A DNA stretch of 64,000 nucleotides. It comes from an uncultured Bacillota bacterium (GTDB taxonomy: Bacteria; Bacillota_I; Bacilli_A; Erysipelotrichales; Erysipelotrichaceae). Location of the stretch: NCBI GenBank assembly GCA_937919165.1, contig CALFPO010000063.1:1-64000 (forward strand), read 5' to 3'. This document shows positions 50,904 to 59,363 of the stretch, piece by piece. The position numbers and the translations under genes were made by a program. The notes beneath the pieces were generated by a model. The model did no database searches. It was given only the letters and a program-made list of their open reading frames with translations, and was not told where the DNA came from. Each line of letters begins with the position of its first letter. Positions within the stretch are counted from its first letter, which is position 1.

Positions 50904-52049
50904 ATGAAACACGAACAAAGTACTATTGAATTTATTAATTTATTAAAAGACGATGAGCTAAAGCGTTTAGTAGAAAAATCCATTAGTCTTTCTTACGCAC
51001 AAAACAGTGATCCAGTAACCAATCCCGTTAAAAATTTAGAAGATTTGTATTCTTTTCTTGACTGGTCAGTTAAATGTCTACCTTGGAATGTTTTAAAAGA
51101 ATATAAAAATACTTCTTTATATTTAGATATAAATCAATCAATTAATTACTTTTGGTTTTTGTTTGGTCAAAAACTAGAAGAATTAGAGGAAAAAGGTTAT
51201 TATTTACCAACTCTTGAATATCACGAACCAATTGCTTCTTGGATTAGAGACTATTCAAATGCTTGGGGTACTTTTTTATCAACGAAAGAATCGTGGAATG
51301 ATGATTATTTTAAGCTTCAGTTTAAAGATGATGTTTTTGGAATGAATAATGGCTGGTACAGCAAAGAAAACATTTGGTCTTCTTATAACGAGTTCTTTTC
51401 AAGACATTTAATAAACAAAGATGTAAGACCAATTGGTAATGCTGAACTTGTGTCTCCTGCCGATTCTGCGCCTGCTGGTTTTTGGCGTATTGATGAAAAT
51501 GGTTATGTTAAAGATGATGTGAGAATTAAAACACATAAAGTTTATGAAATAAACAACATATTGGGTTTTGATTCAAAATATAAAAATAGATTTAACGGTG
51601 GTACATTAACACATGCTTTTTTAAATGTTTTTGATTATCATCGTTATCATTTTCCAATTGATGGAAAAATAGTTGAAATGAAAAAGATTAAAGGTGTTAA
51701 TGCGGTTGGTGGCCACACATCATATAATCCTGAAACTAAACTTTATACTCTTGATTGCAATGATACTTCTTGGCAAATTATTGAAACTAGAGATTCTATA
51801 ATATTAGATACTAAATTTGGTCTTGTAGCTATTTTACCAATTGGTATGTCACAAATTTGTTCATGTAACTTTGAAGAAAACTTAAAAATTGGCGACTACG
51901 TTGAAAAAGGTGATCCGCTAGGTTATTTCTTATTTGGTGGTAGCGATATTGTAATGTTGTTTGAAAAAGATGTTGAATTTATTCCGTTATTTAAAAAAGA
52001 TGAACATATTTTTATGGGCGAAAACTATGCTCATCTTGTATTGAAATAA
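50904..52049 (+). CDS. Phosphatidylserine decarboxylase-like protein (381 aa)
   Basis: PS decarboxylase family. The C-terminal half has FNGGTLTHAFLNVFDYHRYHFP (His-rich active site region, given here by its key HAF, DYHRYHFP), the GYHT-like GGHTSYN, and FGGSDIV near 345-350. The GGS corresponds to the LGST self-cleavage site; Ser347 would become the pyruvoyl group. The long N-terminal domain (about 170 residues) marks the non-canonical PSD-like branch, whose substrate may not be phosphatidylserine. Ethanolamine lipid synthesis is one possibility. It lies in the same cassette as the agmatine operon. Confidence 0.82.
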   Translation: MKHEQSTIEFINLLKDDELKRLVEKSISLSYAQNSDPVTNPVKNLEDLYSFLDWSVKCLPWNVLKEYKNTSLYLDINQSINYFWFLFGQKLEELEEKGYYLPTLEYHEPIASWIRDYSNAWGTFLSTKESWNDDYFKLQFKDDVFGMNNGWYSKENIWSSYNEFFSRHLINKDVRPIGNAELVSPADSAPAGFWRIDENGYVKDDVRIKTHKVYEINNILGFDSKYKNRFNGGTLTHAFLNVFDYHRYHFPIDGKIVEMKKIKGVNAVGGHTSYNPETKLYTLDCNDTSWQIIETRDSIILDTKFGLVAILPIGMSQICSCNFEENLKIGDYVEKGDPLGYFLFGGSDIVMLFEKDVEFIPLFKKDEHIFMGENYAHLVLK

Positions 52050-52059
52050 CTTAAACTTT

Positions 52060-52353
52060 TTGTTTTTTATACCTAAATCTATAATTAGTTACTATTTAGT
52101 TGTTAATCTATTATTTATACTGTTTGTTGTTAAGATAATGGCTAATGCTTTAAATAACTGGAAAGTTGAAATAGTTAATTCATTTATTAAATTTAGAGGA
52201 CAAAGAGTATCTAATGGTCCAATTGAAGGAAGAAACTCTTTAATTAAAAAGATTCTTAAAATAGCTAATGGCTATTCAAATTTTAAAAGATTCAGAAATA
52301 GAGTAATGTATTGTCTTAATAGATATGCATCTCATTCATTTAAAAAATACTAA
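52060..52353 (+). pseudogene. ISL3-family transposase remnant (C-terminal end)
   Basis: Residues 27-97 match the C-terminal end of ISL3 transposases (NWKVEIVNSF, SNGPIEGRNSLIKKI, NGYSNFKRFRNRVM). The catalytic DDE domain is missing and the first 26 residues are unrelated. No terminal inverted repeats seen. It marks an old insertion inside the cassette. Confidence 0.85.
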
Positions 52354-52385
52354 ATAATACCTATATTAGTTGCTAGACCATAAAT

Positions 52386-52436
52386 AAAAGATGATCCAAT
52401 ATCGAAATCTCGGAAATTGAATCATCTTTTCGTTTT
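52386..52436 (+). terminator. Terminator after the ISL3 remnant
   Basis: AAAAGATGAT...AAT / ATT...ATCATCTTTT imperfect stem with a T-rich tail (CGTTTTT). It probably ends the psd-like transcript. Confidence 0.65.
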
Positions 52437-52521
52437 TAGTAATCTACCCCCACGGAAGTTCACATTACCCTCTTTATTTTGCGTTTCCACATAGTTCCTT
52501 ATATTTTTTGATTTTATTTTC

Positions 52522-52656
52522 TCATTCCCACTCGATGGTGCCGCCCTATATCATATATATTTAGTTGCATATATTATATCTATTTATATGCTAGTATCCT
52601 TGATTTTATATGTATTATCTCTATTTACTAAGATTTTGGGGAGCATAGATGGGAGC
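52522..52656 (-). repeat. guaA-tail repeat copy 2 with 135-bp cassette end
   Basis: The first 24 bases encode G-G-T-I-E-W-E-stop on the minus strand. The whole block is nearly identical (about 4-5 differences) to 61243-61377. Its inner end has GGGGAGC...GGGAGCAC, a repeated GCTCCC element such as tyrosine-recombinase arm sites show. It lies just downstream of a Fic gene in both places. The AT-rich sequence 52437-52521 holds no gene. Confidence 0.82.
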
Positions 52657-52664
52657 ACGAATAT

Positions 52665-53714
52665 TTATAGTTTCTTAATATAATATGTGTTTTTTCCTGA
52701 TCCACATTTAACTATTTCACCAGAATTAGAAAGAGCTGTTAATTGTTTTTCAACAGAATTAATTGATATAGTTGGACATAACTCACATATATCAGATTTT
52801 GTAAACTTACCTATTTTTTCATTAATCGCTCTTTTAACTAGTTCTTCTGCAGAAGGTTTATTAGATACCATATCAACTCTATTTTCAAAGTCTACATATG
52901 CTCTGTAGATAATTGAAAGAATATACTTAATAAACGGTGTTACATCTTCTTTTCCGTCATGCCATTCGCTTTGGCTCATGTATAATGCGTCATAGTATAA
53001 ATCTTTATTGTCTGCGATTATTTTTTCTAATGAAATATATTTAGCTACAAAGAAACCCGACTGATATAGTAATAATGTCGTTAACAACCTAGACATTCTT
53101 CCGTTGCCATCACTAAATGGGTGGATGCATAAGAAATCGTGAACAAAAATTGGAATAAGTAACAATGGATCTACATCTCCTGTTGCTAATGTTTCGTTGT
53201 ATTCTTTACATATTGTCTCAATTGCACCGGGTGTTAACATTGGCTCTATAGGTGTAAATAATATAGTTTCGTTTCCGTTTTCATCTGTGGCAGAGATATA
53301 GTTTTGAACATTTTTATATTTACCACCAATTTGTTTCTTTTTGTTATAAGTATAAAGAATTTTATGCAATTGAAGTATATAGTTTGATGTTATGGGAATT
53401 GCATCATAACTATCATGGACTATAGAAAGCACATCTCTATATCCGGCTATTTCTTCTTCATCTCTACTTTTTGGAGTAGTTTTTTCTTGCATTAATTGCT
53501 TTAATCTTGCGCTAGTTGTTTTTATTCCTTCGATTTCATTAGATGCTTCAGTGCTTTGTATTTTAGCAATCTCAACAAGTTTATTTAGAGTTTCTGGCTT
53601 TTGTTTTAGATATAGTTCCAGTTTTCCTTGTTCTTGATAAATTTTTGCAATATAGCTAATTATTTCAGAATCCCACTTCTCATTTTTTAATTTCTTATAA
53701 TTAAAGGTTCTCAT
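52665..53714 (-). CDS. Fic/DOC-family protein, paralogue 1 (349 aa)
   Basis: Fic motif HPFSDGNGR at 198-206 is intact, so AMP transfer from ATP to target proteins is likely. An N-terminal inhibitory helix with SNEIEG at 58-63 matches the (S/T)xxxE(G/N) motif, so activity should be self-restrained (class II Fic). The C-terminal 70 residues look like a winged helix. It is a close paralogue of the gene at 61386, sharing domain plan and much sequence. It lies alone between guaA-tail copies 2 and 3 and behaves like a cassette. Confidence 0.92.
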   Translation of the reverse strand: MRTFNYKKLKNEKWDSEIISYIAKIYQEQGKLELYLKQKPETLNKLVEIAKIQSTEASNEIEGIKTTSARLKQLMQEKTTPKSRDEEEIAGYRDVLSIVHDSYDAIPITSNYILQLHKILYTYNKKKQIGGKYKNVQNYISATDENGNETILFTPIEPMLTPGAIETICKEYNETLATGDVDPLLLIPIFVHDFLCIHPFSDGNGRMSRLLTTLLLYQSGFFVAKYISLEKIIADNKDLYYDALYMSQSEWHDGKEDVTPFIKYILSIIYRAYVDFENRVDMVSNKPSAEELVKRAINEKIGKFTKSDICELCPTISINSVEKQLTALSNSGEIVKCGSGKNTYYIKKL

Positions 53715-53780
53715 AAACTCTACTCCTTTCTCGTAAATTATAGCTTTTTTACGAGAATATACAATATTTTATGAGTATGA

Positions 53781-53806
53781 AAAGCCTTGGCTTCTTTCCA
53801 AGACTT
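53781..53806 (-). terminator. Cassette-end hairpin, copy 1
   Basis: AAGCCTTGG / CCAAGACTT stem (one mismatch) with a 7-nt loop upstream of Fic 1. The same hairpin in perfect form lies at 62521-62539 upstream of Fic 2, so it belongs to the cassette end. Confidence 0.65.
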
Positions 53807-53826
53807 AATTTATATTTATATTGTTT

Positions 53827-53847
53827 TTACTCCCACTCAATAGTTGC
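53827..53847 (-). repeat. guaA-tail repeat, copy 3
   Basis: Minus strand reads A-T-I-E-W-E-stop with GAG for the last Glu. It forms the right end of the Fic 1 cassette. Confidence 0.72.
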
Positions 53848-53889
53848 TAATTAATAATCGTAGCATTTTTTTATTTATATATACTGTGC

Positions 53890-53981
53890 TTATTCCCACT
53901 CGGTTATCCCTTTTTAATCATTTTTGCTTATTTTAAAGGGTTTTAGCGTAGTCAATAAGTTTTTACCGGCAGTAATTTACT
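53890..53981 (-). repeat. guaA-tail repeat copy 4 with adjoining shared 90-bp block
   Basis: The first 21 bases read G-I-T-E-W-E-stop on the minus strand. The next 70 bp (AAAGGGTTTT...TTTACCGGCAG) closely match 55836-55912. The pair of blocks flanks a cassette holding the MazG-like and AAA/DUF4143 genes. Copies 3 and 4 are only 63 bp apart with nothing between them. Confidence 0.72.
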
Positions 53982-53989
53982 GACACCTT

Positions 53990-54316
53990 TTACCATCGTT
54001 TCATATTCTTTTCAAATTTAGAAATGTATGCTTCTTTAAGTTCATCTTCTCTAATGTCATAACAAAGCAATACATCATTGTAATACATTAAGACATCAGC
54101 CATTTCTTCGATAAGTTGTTTTTTCAATTCGCTATCTTCAACTACTTTTGTATCGCCGTTTTTCTTAATGATATCTATTACTTCTCCTATTTCACCAATC
54201 ATCCATAGTAGCTTATGTTTGCCTGCTTCTGGAGATATAGCTTCCCATTTATCTTTATACTTATCTTGCAGCTGTTTTTGCATTGTTAACATTTCTTTAA
54301 TTGTAAAATCGCTCAT
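53990..54316 (-). CDS. MazG-like nucleotide pyrophosphohydrolase (108 aa)
   Basis: All-alpha NTP-PPase pattern. GEIGEVIDIIKK near 41-52 and EEMADVLMYYND near 72-83 carry the Glu/Asp metal ligands (ExxE and ExxxD type). Such enzymes hydrolyse NTPs or modified nucleotides and clean the pool; some are tied to stress or to phage. It lies 66 nt after the AAA/DUF4143 gene on the same strand. Confidence 0.78.
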   Translation of the reverse strand: MSDFTIKEMLTMQKQLQDKYKDKWEAISPEAGKHKLLWMIGEIGEVIDIIKKNGDTKVVEDSELKKQLIEEMADVLMYYNDVLLCYDIREDELKEAYISKFEKNMKRW

Positions 54317-54382
54317 AAATATCCATTCTCCTACATTTCATCTCGATATAACTCAAAGTTCTTTGAATTTTGTCGATAGCAT

Positions 54383-55711
54383 TTATATTTGCTTCGACAA
54401 CTCTTGTGCTATACAAAACACCGCATATAGTGGAACTGACTTAATATTGTTTTCAAACCCGAAGTTTTTTTGGCTGGTTCTAAATACATAATTAACCTTA
54501 TTATTTCTTTTGTAGACGTTAAGACTTGTGGATGTTACTCTTTTACCAGCTTTAACTTCTAGTGGTGTAACATTATTATTACATTCAACCATAAACTCTA
54601 TTTCAGAATCTTCTTTTCCTGTCCAATAGTACAAAGGAATGTTGTATGATATAAGTTCACAAGCAACATAATTCTCAGCTATTATTCCAGTTATATCATC
54701 TTTATAACTTATATCTTGAATGTTTGTAATTTTTGTGTTTGTTTTATGTCTTAAAAGACCAACGTCACTTAAATAAATCCTAAACAAAAAATCATCTGTA
54801 TGAAAACTAAGTGGAAGTTTTGTTTCTTTTATCAGTTTTGATTTTAATGCTATACCAGAACTAATAAGCCATTCTATAGCTGAATTAAAATATTGGGCGT
54901 TTTTGCCTTTCGTTACTTCGCTATACTTAAAGTTTTTGTTTGTTTTTAAAAGTTGCTTAGCAATTGAATCATAACATTCTTTATTTTTTACCGCTTCTGA
55001 GGGGTTTGCATATTTCGATGTATCGGCTAAATAATCATCATATATTCTATTTACTGTTTTTGTTGCTTCAACAAATGAACCGCTATCTAAATATGATTGA
55101 ACTGCTTCCGGCATTCCTCCTATAGTTATATAATCTCTATACAATTTCAATGCCTTATCGTGTATCAAATCATTCATGGCTTCATTATTTCTATAGCAAT
55201 TTTCAATTGTTTCTAATAATATTTTTTCATTTAATGCTATTAGAAACTCTTCAAAGTTCATAGGAAACATTTTTAGTTCATCAACTTTTCCAACAGGAAA
55301 AGAAAATTTTTTATCTTTTTGTTTTCTGTTTATCATTACTCCAAGAAGTGATCCAGCACCAATGATACTATATTGGCTTGCTTCCTCGCAAAAGTATTTC
55401 AAAGAAGTTATAGCTGCAGGACAAGCTTGTATCTCATCTAAAAATATTAAAGTATCGTTTGCTTCTATCCTTTTGTTGAAATAGTTTTCTAAATTATTTA
55501 TTATCGTTTTCGGATCTATATCTTTTTCAAAAAACGCACAAACTTCAGGTGTCTTTTCTAAATTAACTTTTACAATGTCCTTATATTCTGATTCAGCAAA
55601 TTTTTCTATAATATATGTTTTTCCTGTTTGTCTTGCACCAGATAATAGAAGTGGTTTTCTCTTTTTGCTATTTTTCCACTCAAGTAAGCTTTTTTCGATG
55701 TTTCTATACAT
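54383..55711 (-). CDS. AAA ATPase with DUF4143 domain, second copy (442 aa)
   Basis: AAA_14 family. P-loop GARQTGKT at 25-32, Walker B region (TLIFLDEIQACPAAI) near 83-97, and a sensor segment IIGAGSLLG. The C-terminal DUF4143 part holds ENYVACELISYNIPLYYWTG and EIEFMVECNNNVTPLEVKAG, the E-x-D/E-V-K pattern of a nuclease-like fold. Same family as the gene at 41778 but clearly divergent. The cassette also holds the MazG-like gene. Confidence 0.87.
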   Translation of the reverse strand: MYRNIEKSLLEWKNSKKRKPLLLSGARQTGKTYIIEKFAESEYKDIVKVNLEKTPEVCAFFEKDIDPKTIINNLENYFNKRIEANDTLIFLDEIQACPAAITSLKYFCEEASQYSIIGAGSLLGVMINRKQKDKKFSFPVGKVDELKMFPMNFEEFLIALNEKILLETIENCYRNNEAMNDLIHDKALKLYRDYITIGGMPEAVQSYLDSGSFVEATKTVNRIYDDYLADTSKYANPSEAVKNKECYDSIAKQLLKTNKNFKYSEVTKGKNAQYFNSAIEWLISSGIALKSKLIKETKLPLSFHTDDFLFRIYLSDVGLLRHKTNTKITNIQDISYKDDITGIIAENYVACELISYNIPLYYWTGKEDSEIEFMVECNNNVTPLEVKAGKRVTSTSLNVYKRNNKVNYVFRTSQKNFGFENNIKSVPLYAVFCIAQELSKQI

Positions 55712-55726
55712 AAAAAACCTCCTTTA

Positions 55727-55810
55727 TCAATATAATTGTATGTTAATTTTTCAATTGCATCAATATAATCGGAGGTTAATTATTATGATTTTTCAATATT
55801 ATTGGAGGTT
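55727..55810. promoter_or_regulatory. Repeats upstream of the second AAA/DUF4143 gene
   Basis: AACCTCC near the start and two GGAGGTTAA elements (one near 55772, one near 55804) in inverted arrangement with similar AT-rich flanks (CAATATAAT / ATATTATTG). The block covers the expected promoter and may be an operator. One AACCTCC on the minus strand also supplies the gene's ribosome site. Confidence 0.5.
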
Positions 55811-55814
55811 AACG

Positions 55815-55912
55815 TTATTCCTACTCAGTTATCCCTTTTTTATCGATTACGCCTATTTTAAAGGGTTTTTGCGTGATTCTAATATTTTTACCGGCAGCAA
55901 TTTACCGGCAAT
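55815..55912 (-). repeat. guaA-tail repeat copy 5 with adjoining shared 90-bp block
   Basis: Minus strand reads G-I-T-E-stop-E-stop: the Trp codon has become TAG. The adjoining 75 bp match the block at 53911-53981. Degenerate copy, so old. Confidence 0.68.
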
Positions 55913-55936
55913 TAAAATCAAACAATTGACTCAAAT

Positions 55937-56458
55937 CTATTTTTTAGACTGTCCGCTTTTCAGCTCTACTGTTAAGATTTCGCGTGTTGGCCAAAATGCA
56001 CATAGATGAAGTTTTGTTATAGTTCCCGAAAATGAATGAAATGATTCTTTTAAAATGGAAAATGCTTTTTGTATTGTTTCTGGTTCATCAATTAACATCG
56101 TTATATGGGGTTGCCATGAATATTTATCTATTGTTTCTATTGTTAGGGCTTTATTGAGATTATACAAGTCTAAACAATCTGATTTTGGTTCAGCAAAAAG
56201 AACTCTTCCATTAGGAAAAACATTGATACTATTTATACAAACTGGTATTGTGTTAAAATCGTTTGCAAGATCTTTCACCATTTCTATCACTTCTTCTTCT
56301 TTATCAAGCAAAAAAGAGCCAAGGCTAATGTGATAAGGTATTCCAATTGTTTGCGTTCCTTTGAATCCTTTTTGATTCAACTCTTCATACCAATTTGTTA
56401 ATAGTGTTTGGCTATTTTCGTCTAAATCTGCCATTAAAGTTATAAACTCTTCAGCCAT
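55937..56458 (-). CDS. 2H phosphoesterase, 2'-5' RNA ligase-like (173 aa)
   Basis: Two H-x-(S/T)-x motifs are present: HISL near 42-45 and HITM near 126-129, the paired catalytic histidines of the 2H superfamily (LigT, cyclic phosphodiesterases). Length is typical. It probably acts on cyclic nucleotides or RNA ends. Its neighbours are a DUF2442 and a DUF4160 gene in the same direction. Confidence 0.8.
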   Translation of the reverse strand: MAEEFITLMADLDENSQTLLTNWYEELNQKGFKGTQTIGIPYHISLGSFLLDKEEEVIEMVKDLANDFNTIPVCINSINVFPNGRVLFAEPKSDCLDLYNLNKALTIETIDKYSWQPHITMLIDEPETIQKAFSILKESFHSFSGTITKLHLCAFWPTREILTVELKSGQSKK

Positions 56459-56465
56459 TTTTTAC

Positions 56466-56900
56466 CTATTTTTCTAATGGTGAACCATATTCTCTCTTCA
56501 TTGCATCCATAGATACTACCCATTGTTTGCCATATTTACATACATCAACACCATTCACTAATTTTCCATATGTAATTGCTTTTCTTAATGTTGATTCGTT
56601 TAATCCCCACAACTGTGTTGCATCAGAAAAAGCCATTAAATTATCAAATGGTGTTTTAGTAACAATTCCATTTTCGTAAAGTTCATCGCAAGATAAATCT
56701 ATTTCATCATTCCAAATGATTCCATAACCACCTTGCCCTACATGAACTTTATTAAATAGCTTTTCATCTTTAAGATTATTAAAAATCTTAAATCTTTTAA
56801 ATAAAGGTTTTACATCATATCTTTTGGTTATGCCTTCAGAAAATTGAACACTAAGTTTATAATCTTTTAAAGGTGTAACATTTTTTACTTTATGAAACAT
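56466..56900 (-). CDS. DUF2442 protein with C-terminal helix-turn-helix (144 aa)
   Basis: N-terminal DUF2442 domain (VTPLKDYKLSVQFSEGITKRYDV, by its key YKL...F-x-x-G...YDV layout; FKIFNNLKDEKLFNKVHV, GIIWNDEIDLS). The C-terminal 50 residues resemble an excisionase/MerR-like DNA-binding motif (WGLNESTLRKAITYGKL). Start ATG 56900 is favoured because GAGGAAAG precedes it; a longer start at 56918 would contain that site. It partners the DUF4160 gene, a combination that looks like a toxin-antitoxin pair. Confidence 0.8.
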   Translation of the reverse strand: MFHKVKNVTPLKDYKLSVQFSEGITKRYDVKPLFKRFKIFNNLKDEKLFNKVHVGQGGYGIIWNDEIDLSCDELYENGIVTKTPFDNLMAFSDATQLWGLNESTLRKAITYGKLVNGVDVCKYGKQWVVSMDAMKREYGSPLEK

Positions 56901-56901
56901 A

Positions 56902-57168
56902 TTATCTTTCCTCTTCATCTAATGGTGTAATCTTTTTGAATTCCTGTGTTTCCCACATATGTTGTAGTTCGTCTCTATGCAAATCTAGCCATTGTCTAAC
57001 AAGTTTTAATGCATTGTTCGGAAGACTTCCATCTAATATTTCTCCGGTAGCAATTATTAAAGTTGCACTTGATCCTCCATAGTATGCATGAATATGAGAA
57101 GGGTTGTGTTCGCTAGCTAGAAAATACATATATATTGTTATTCCATAAAATGTTGATATTGATGGCAT
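56902..57168 (-). CDS. DUF4160 protein (88 aa)
   Basis: Small DUF4160 protein with the hallmark FLASEHNPSHIHAYYG near 17-32 and a GSLPNNALKLVRQWLDLH segment. Members are nearly always next to a DUF2442 gene, as here, and are suspected toxin-antitoxin components. The stop lies 1 nt before the preferred ATG of the DUF2442 gene, so translation is coupled. Confidence 0.85.
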   Translation of the reverse strand: MPSISTFYGITIYMYFLASEHNPSHIHAYYGGSSATLIIATGEILDGSLPNNALKLVRQWLDLHRDELQHMWETQEFKKITPLDEEER

Positions 57169-57258
57169 ATAATTATCCTCCTCTAATATATTTAATATAT
57201 CACTATATCGTGATATTGTAAAGATATATGAAAAGGTATATTTCTATACCTTTATTAG

Positions 57259-57279
57259 TTATTCCCACTCAATTGTAGA
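57259..57279 (-). repeat. guaA-tail repeat, copy 6
   Basis: Minus strand reads S-T-I-E-W-E-stop. It cuts into the msrA pseudogene, which joins it without a gap. Confidence 0.72.
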
Positions 57280-57621
57280 TACCTACTTAATCTTTTTTCT
57301 ATGATTTTCTTTTGGTTTTCATCAACATAGTATGTAGCTAATGTGTATGAATGTCCTTTATCGATATATTGTCCTTCTCCATCATACACATCAACATTGC
57401 TTAAAAATATCTCTAATAGCTTTTCGTAAGAAATTACACTATCATCATATTCAATACTTATTGTTTCTCGATGTCCTGTTTTTTGAGCTTTTACATCTTC
57501 ATATTTTGGATTTTCTTCTTTGCCACCAGAATAACCACAAGTTACTTTTGTTACTCCTTTATAGCTTTTAAATATTGGGGGTTATGCACCAGAAACATCC
57601 ACCTGCAAAATAAGCATTCAC
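57280..57621 (-). pseudogene. msrA: Peptide methionine sulfoxide reductase A, frameshifted and truncated
   Basis: The minus strand starts at GTG 57621 with GGAGGCGAG upstream. It encodes a clear MsrA N-terminus (AGGCFWC, catalytic Cys), a frameshift near 57572, then GYSGGKEENPKYEDV, TGHRETISIEYDD and DGEGQYIDKGHSYT. The reading then runs into the guaA-tail copy 6, so the last third of MsrA is missing. Both defects make the gene non-functional. Insertion or deletion at the repeat probably removed the 3' end. Confidence 0.85.
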
Positions 57622-57637
57622 GAAATAATCTCGCCTC

Positions 57638-58282
57638 CTAAATTATTCCAAGTGGTATTAATACTACAAGTAGCAATGCAACTAGTGTCCACATGCCAAT
57701 GACAATAGTTTTTCTATTTTTCATAAACGGAATGTAGTTGCTTGCTAAAAAGAATGGAATGTAAGTAGTAATGAATACAGGAATTACACCCCACCAGTTA
57801 TATACCCAAATAAACGAATTATTGCTTGTGCCTGCTAAGAAAGATTCAAATAATGCAAATAGTAAAGCCATAGATAATGCTCCACCTAACTTGCAAGGTA
57901 AACCAAACATCTTTGAATTCTTATCTTCTGGAAGCATCTTATATGAAATGATTCCAGCTAAAGAAAACATCATACTTAACTCCCAACATACACCAATCAA
58001 AAGAATAAATGTAGTTGATTCATTTGAAACACACCATAATGGATAACCAAAAACATAAGCAATTATAGCGTTAGCTATTTCATATAGCCAATGTGTTGCA
58101 TATAAGGCTAAGCCTGCATATACAACATCCCAATTTTTCTTTTGAATTTCGCTCCAATATACATAGAACACTACAGCCAAAATAAAGATGAATGTCCAAT
58201 TAAAATTAGCTGTACTTCTAACTTCTACTGCATCTACTAAACTTCTAAAGAACTCGTTATCTACTCCCCAGAATTTAAACAT
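57638..58282 (-). CDS. Polytopic membrane protein (214 aa)
   Basis: Six or seven hydrophobic helices with many aromatic residues (HWLYEIANAIIAYVFGYPLW, WVYNWWGVIPVF). I do not recognise the family. It lies just upstream of the msrA pseudogene on the same strand. Confidence 0.75.
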   Translation of the reverse strand: MFKFWGVDNEFFRSLVDAVEVRSTANFNWTFIFILAVVFYVYWSEIQKKNWDVVYAGLALYATHWLYEIANAIIAYVFGYPLWCVSNESTTFILLIGVCWELSMMFSLAGIISYKMLPEDKNSKMFGLPCKLGGALSMALLFALFESFLAGTSNNSFIWVYNWWGVIPVFITTYIPFFLASNYIPFMKNRKTIVIGMWTLVALLLVVLIPLGII

Positions 58283-58396
58283 AATGCTATTTCTCCTCTT
58301 ATTAACTATATTTTACTATATCAGTTGCTGTAAAGCTTTGTTATAGAAAAAGATGTTTATTCACCATAGCATCGAGAGTGATTTATTAGTTCATAA

Positions 58397-58903
58397 CTAT
58401 TTTTTCTTGATTGGAATCCATATTGCAGTATGATAGTTTTCATCATTCATGTCGCCTGTGCAATCATACCATTCAATATTATAGTTTCCTCTTACTTCAT
58501 ATTCGCTATTATTAGGAATCCATTCATTAAATATTCTAGTGTTTGTTTCTTGTAAGGTTTTTGGATTTGGCCCATAACAATCAAAAACTGCCCAATCTCC
58601 TCTTTCGATTTCTATCATTTTCATACCTTTTGGAACTTCGCCACCAGTATATCTACCGGCAACCATATATATGAATGATTTGTTACCATTATCCATGCAT
58701 AAAGCATACTCACCGATACAGTTATCAACGATCGCATGTTCTTCTGGCGTTTCTGGTTCTTTGCCAGCATAGATTCTTGTGCAGTACTTTTCACATATTT
58801 CATCCCAGTATTTTGGAATCTCTTCATATGAATTATCAAAACTAAATTCTTTTTCAAAGCCTATTAATTTAATAGGAAACATTGGTGTTACTTTGACTTT
58901 CAT
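58397..58903 (-). CDS. GyrI-like effector domain, separated from its AraC domain (168 aa)
   Basis: GyrI-like domain (LIGFEKEFSFDNSYEEIPKYWDEI by its key pattern F-x-S-x-x-E-x-I-x-x-x-W; VAGRYTG; IERGDWAVFDCYG; IEWYDCTG). It follows the AraC DNA-binding gene by 13 nt, in another frame. Read without a stop, the frame continues upstream (FNRIRIKFVIEQGEEMKV) into a linker that fits the AraC-GyrI fusion family. So the two pieces are probably one gene split by a 1-nt indel. AAGGAG precedes this ATG, so the piece may still be translated. Confidence 0.8.
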   Translation of the reverse strand: MKVKVTPMFPIKLIGFEKEFSFDNSYEEIPKYWDEICEKYCTRIYAGKEPETPEEHAIVDNCIGEYALCMDNGNKSFIYMVAGRYTGGEVPKGMKMIEIERGDWAVFDCYGPNPKTLQETNTRIFNEWIPNNSEYEVRGNYNIEWYDCTGDMNDENYHTAIWIPIKKK

Positions 58904-58916
58904 TTCTTCTCCTTGT

Positions 58917-59273
58917 TCAATTACAAACTTTATTCTTATGCGATTGAAAGAAGTATATTGTCCACTTTTTTACTTTTGATGGTGTTACACCATGAAATTT
59001 AGAAAAAGCTTTGCTGAAAGATTCTGGTGTTTCATAGCCATATTTATAAGCAATATCAATTATTTTATTGTTACTTTGACTTAGTTCACATGCTGCTAAG
59101 TATAATCTTCTATTTCTTATATATTCACCTATTGAATAACCTGTTAGTATTTGAAAACTTCTTTGTAGATAAAATTCTGAGATACCAACATATTTAGATA
59201 ACTTCTTAATGCTGATTTTTTTGGTTATGTTGTTTTCAATATACTCAAGCGTCTTTTCTAAGTCTTGTATCAT
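58917..59273 (-). CDS. AraC-type DNA-binding domain, frameshifted at its end (118 aa)
   Basis: Two helix-turn-helix motifs of AraC: KKLSKYVGISEFYLQRSF and IIDIAYKYGYETPESFSKAF, with FHGVTPSKVKK. The real frame seems to shift in the six-A run (plus-strand T run at 58966-58971), and the last 15 residues (WTIYFFQSHKNKVCN) are out of frame. The full protein would be about 290 aa including the GyrI-like domain at 58397. Confidence 0.8.
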   Translation of the reverse strand: MIQDLEKTLEYIENNITKKISIKKLSKYVGISEFYLQRSFQILTGYSIGEYIRNRRLYLAACELSQSNNKIIDIAYKYGYETPESFSKAFSKFHGVTPSKVKKWTIYFFQSHKNKVCN

Positions 59274-59363
59274 ACAACTCCTTTCTTAATTATATTAAAA
59301 GTAATTGCAAATAATATCTTGTACATAATTGCTTTTGTCTAACAAGGGAAAAACGCATTATAG

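Noticed and set aside
52060..52353. Intact insertion sequence
   Set aside because: Only the C-terminal 70 residues of an ISL3 transposase are present and no terminal repeats are seen.
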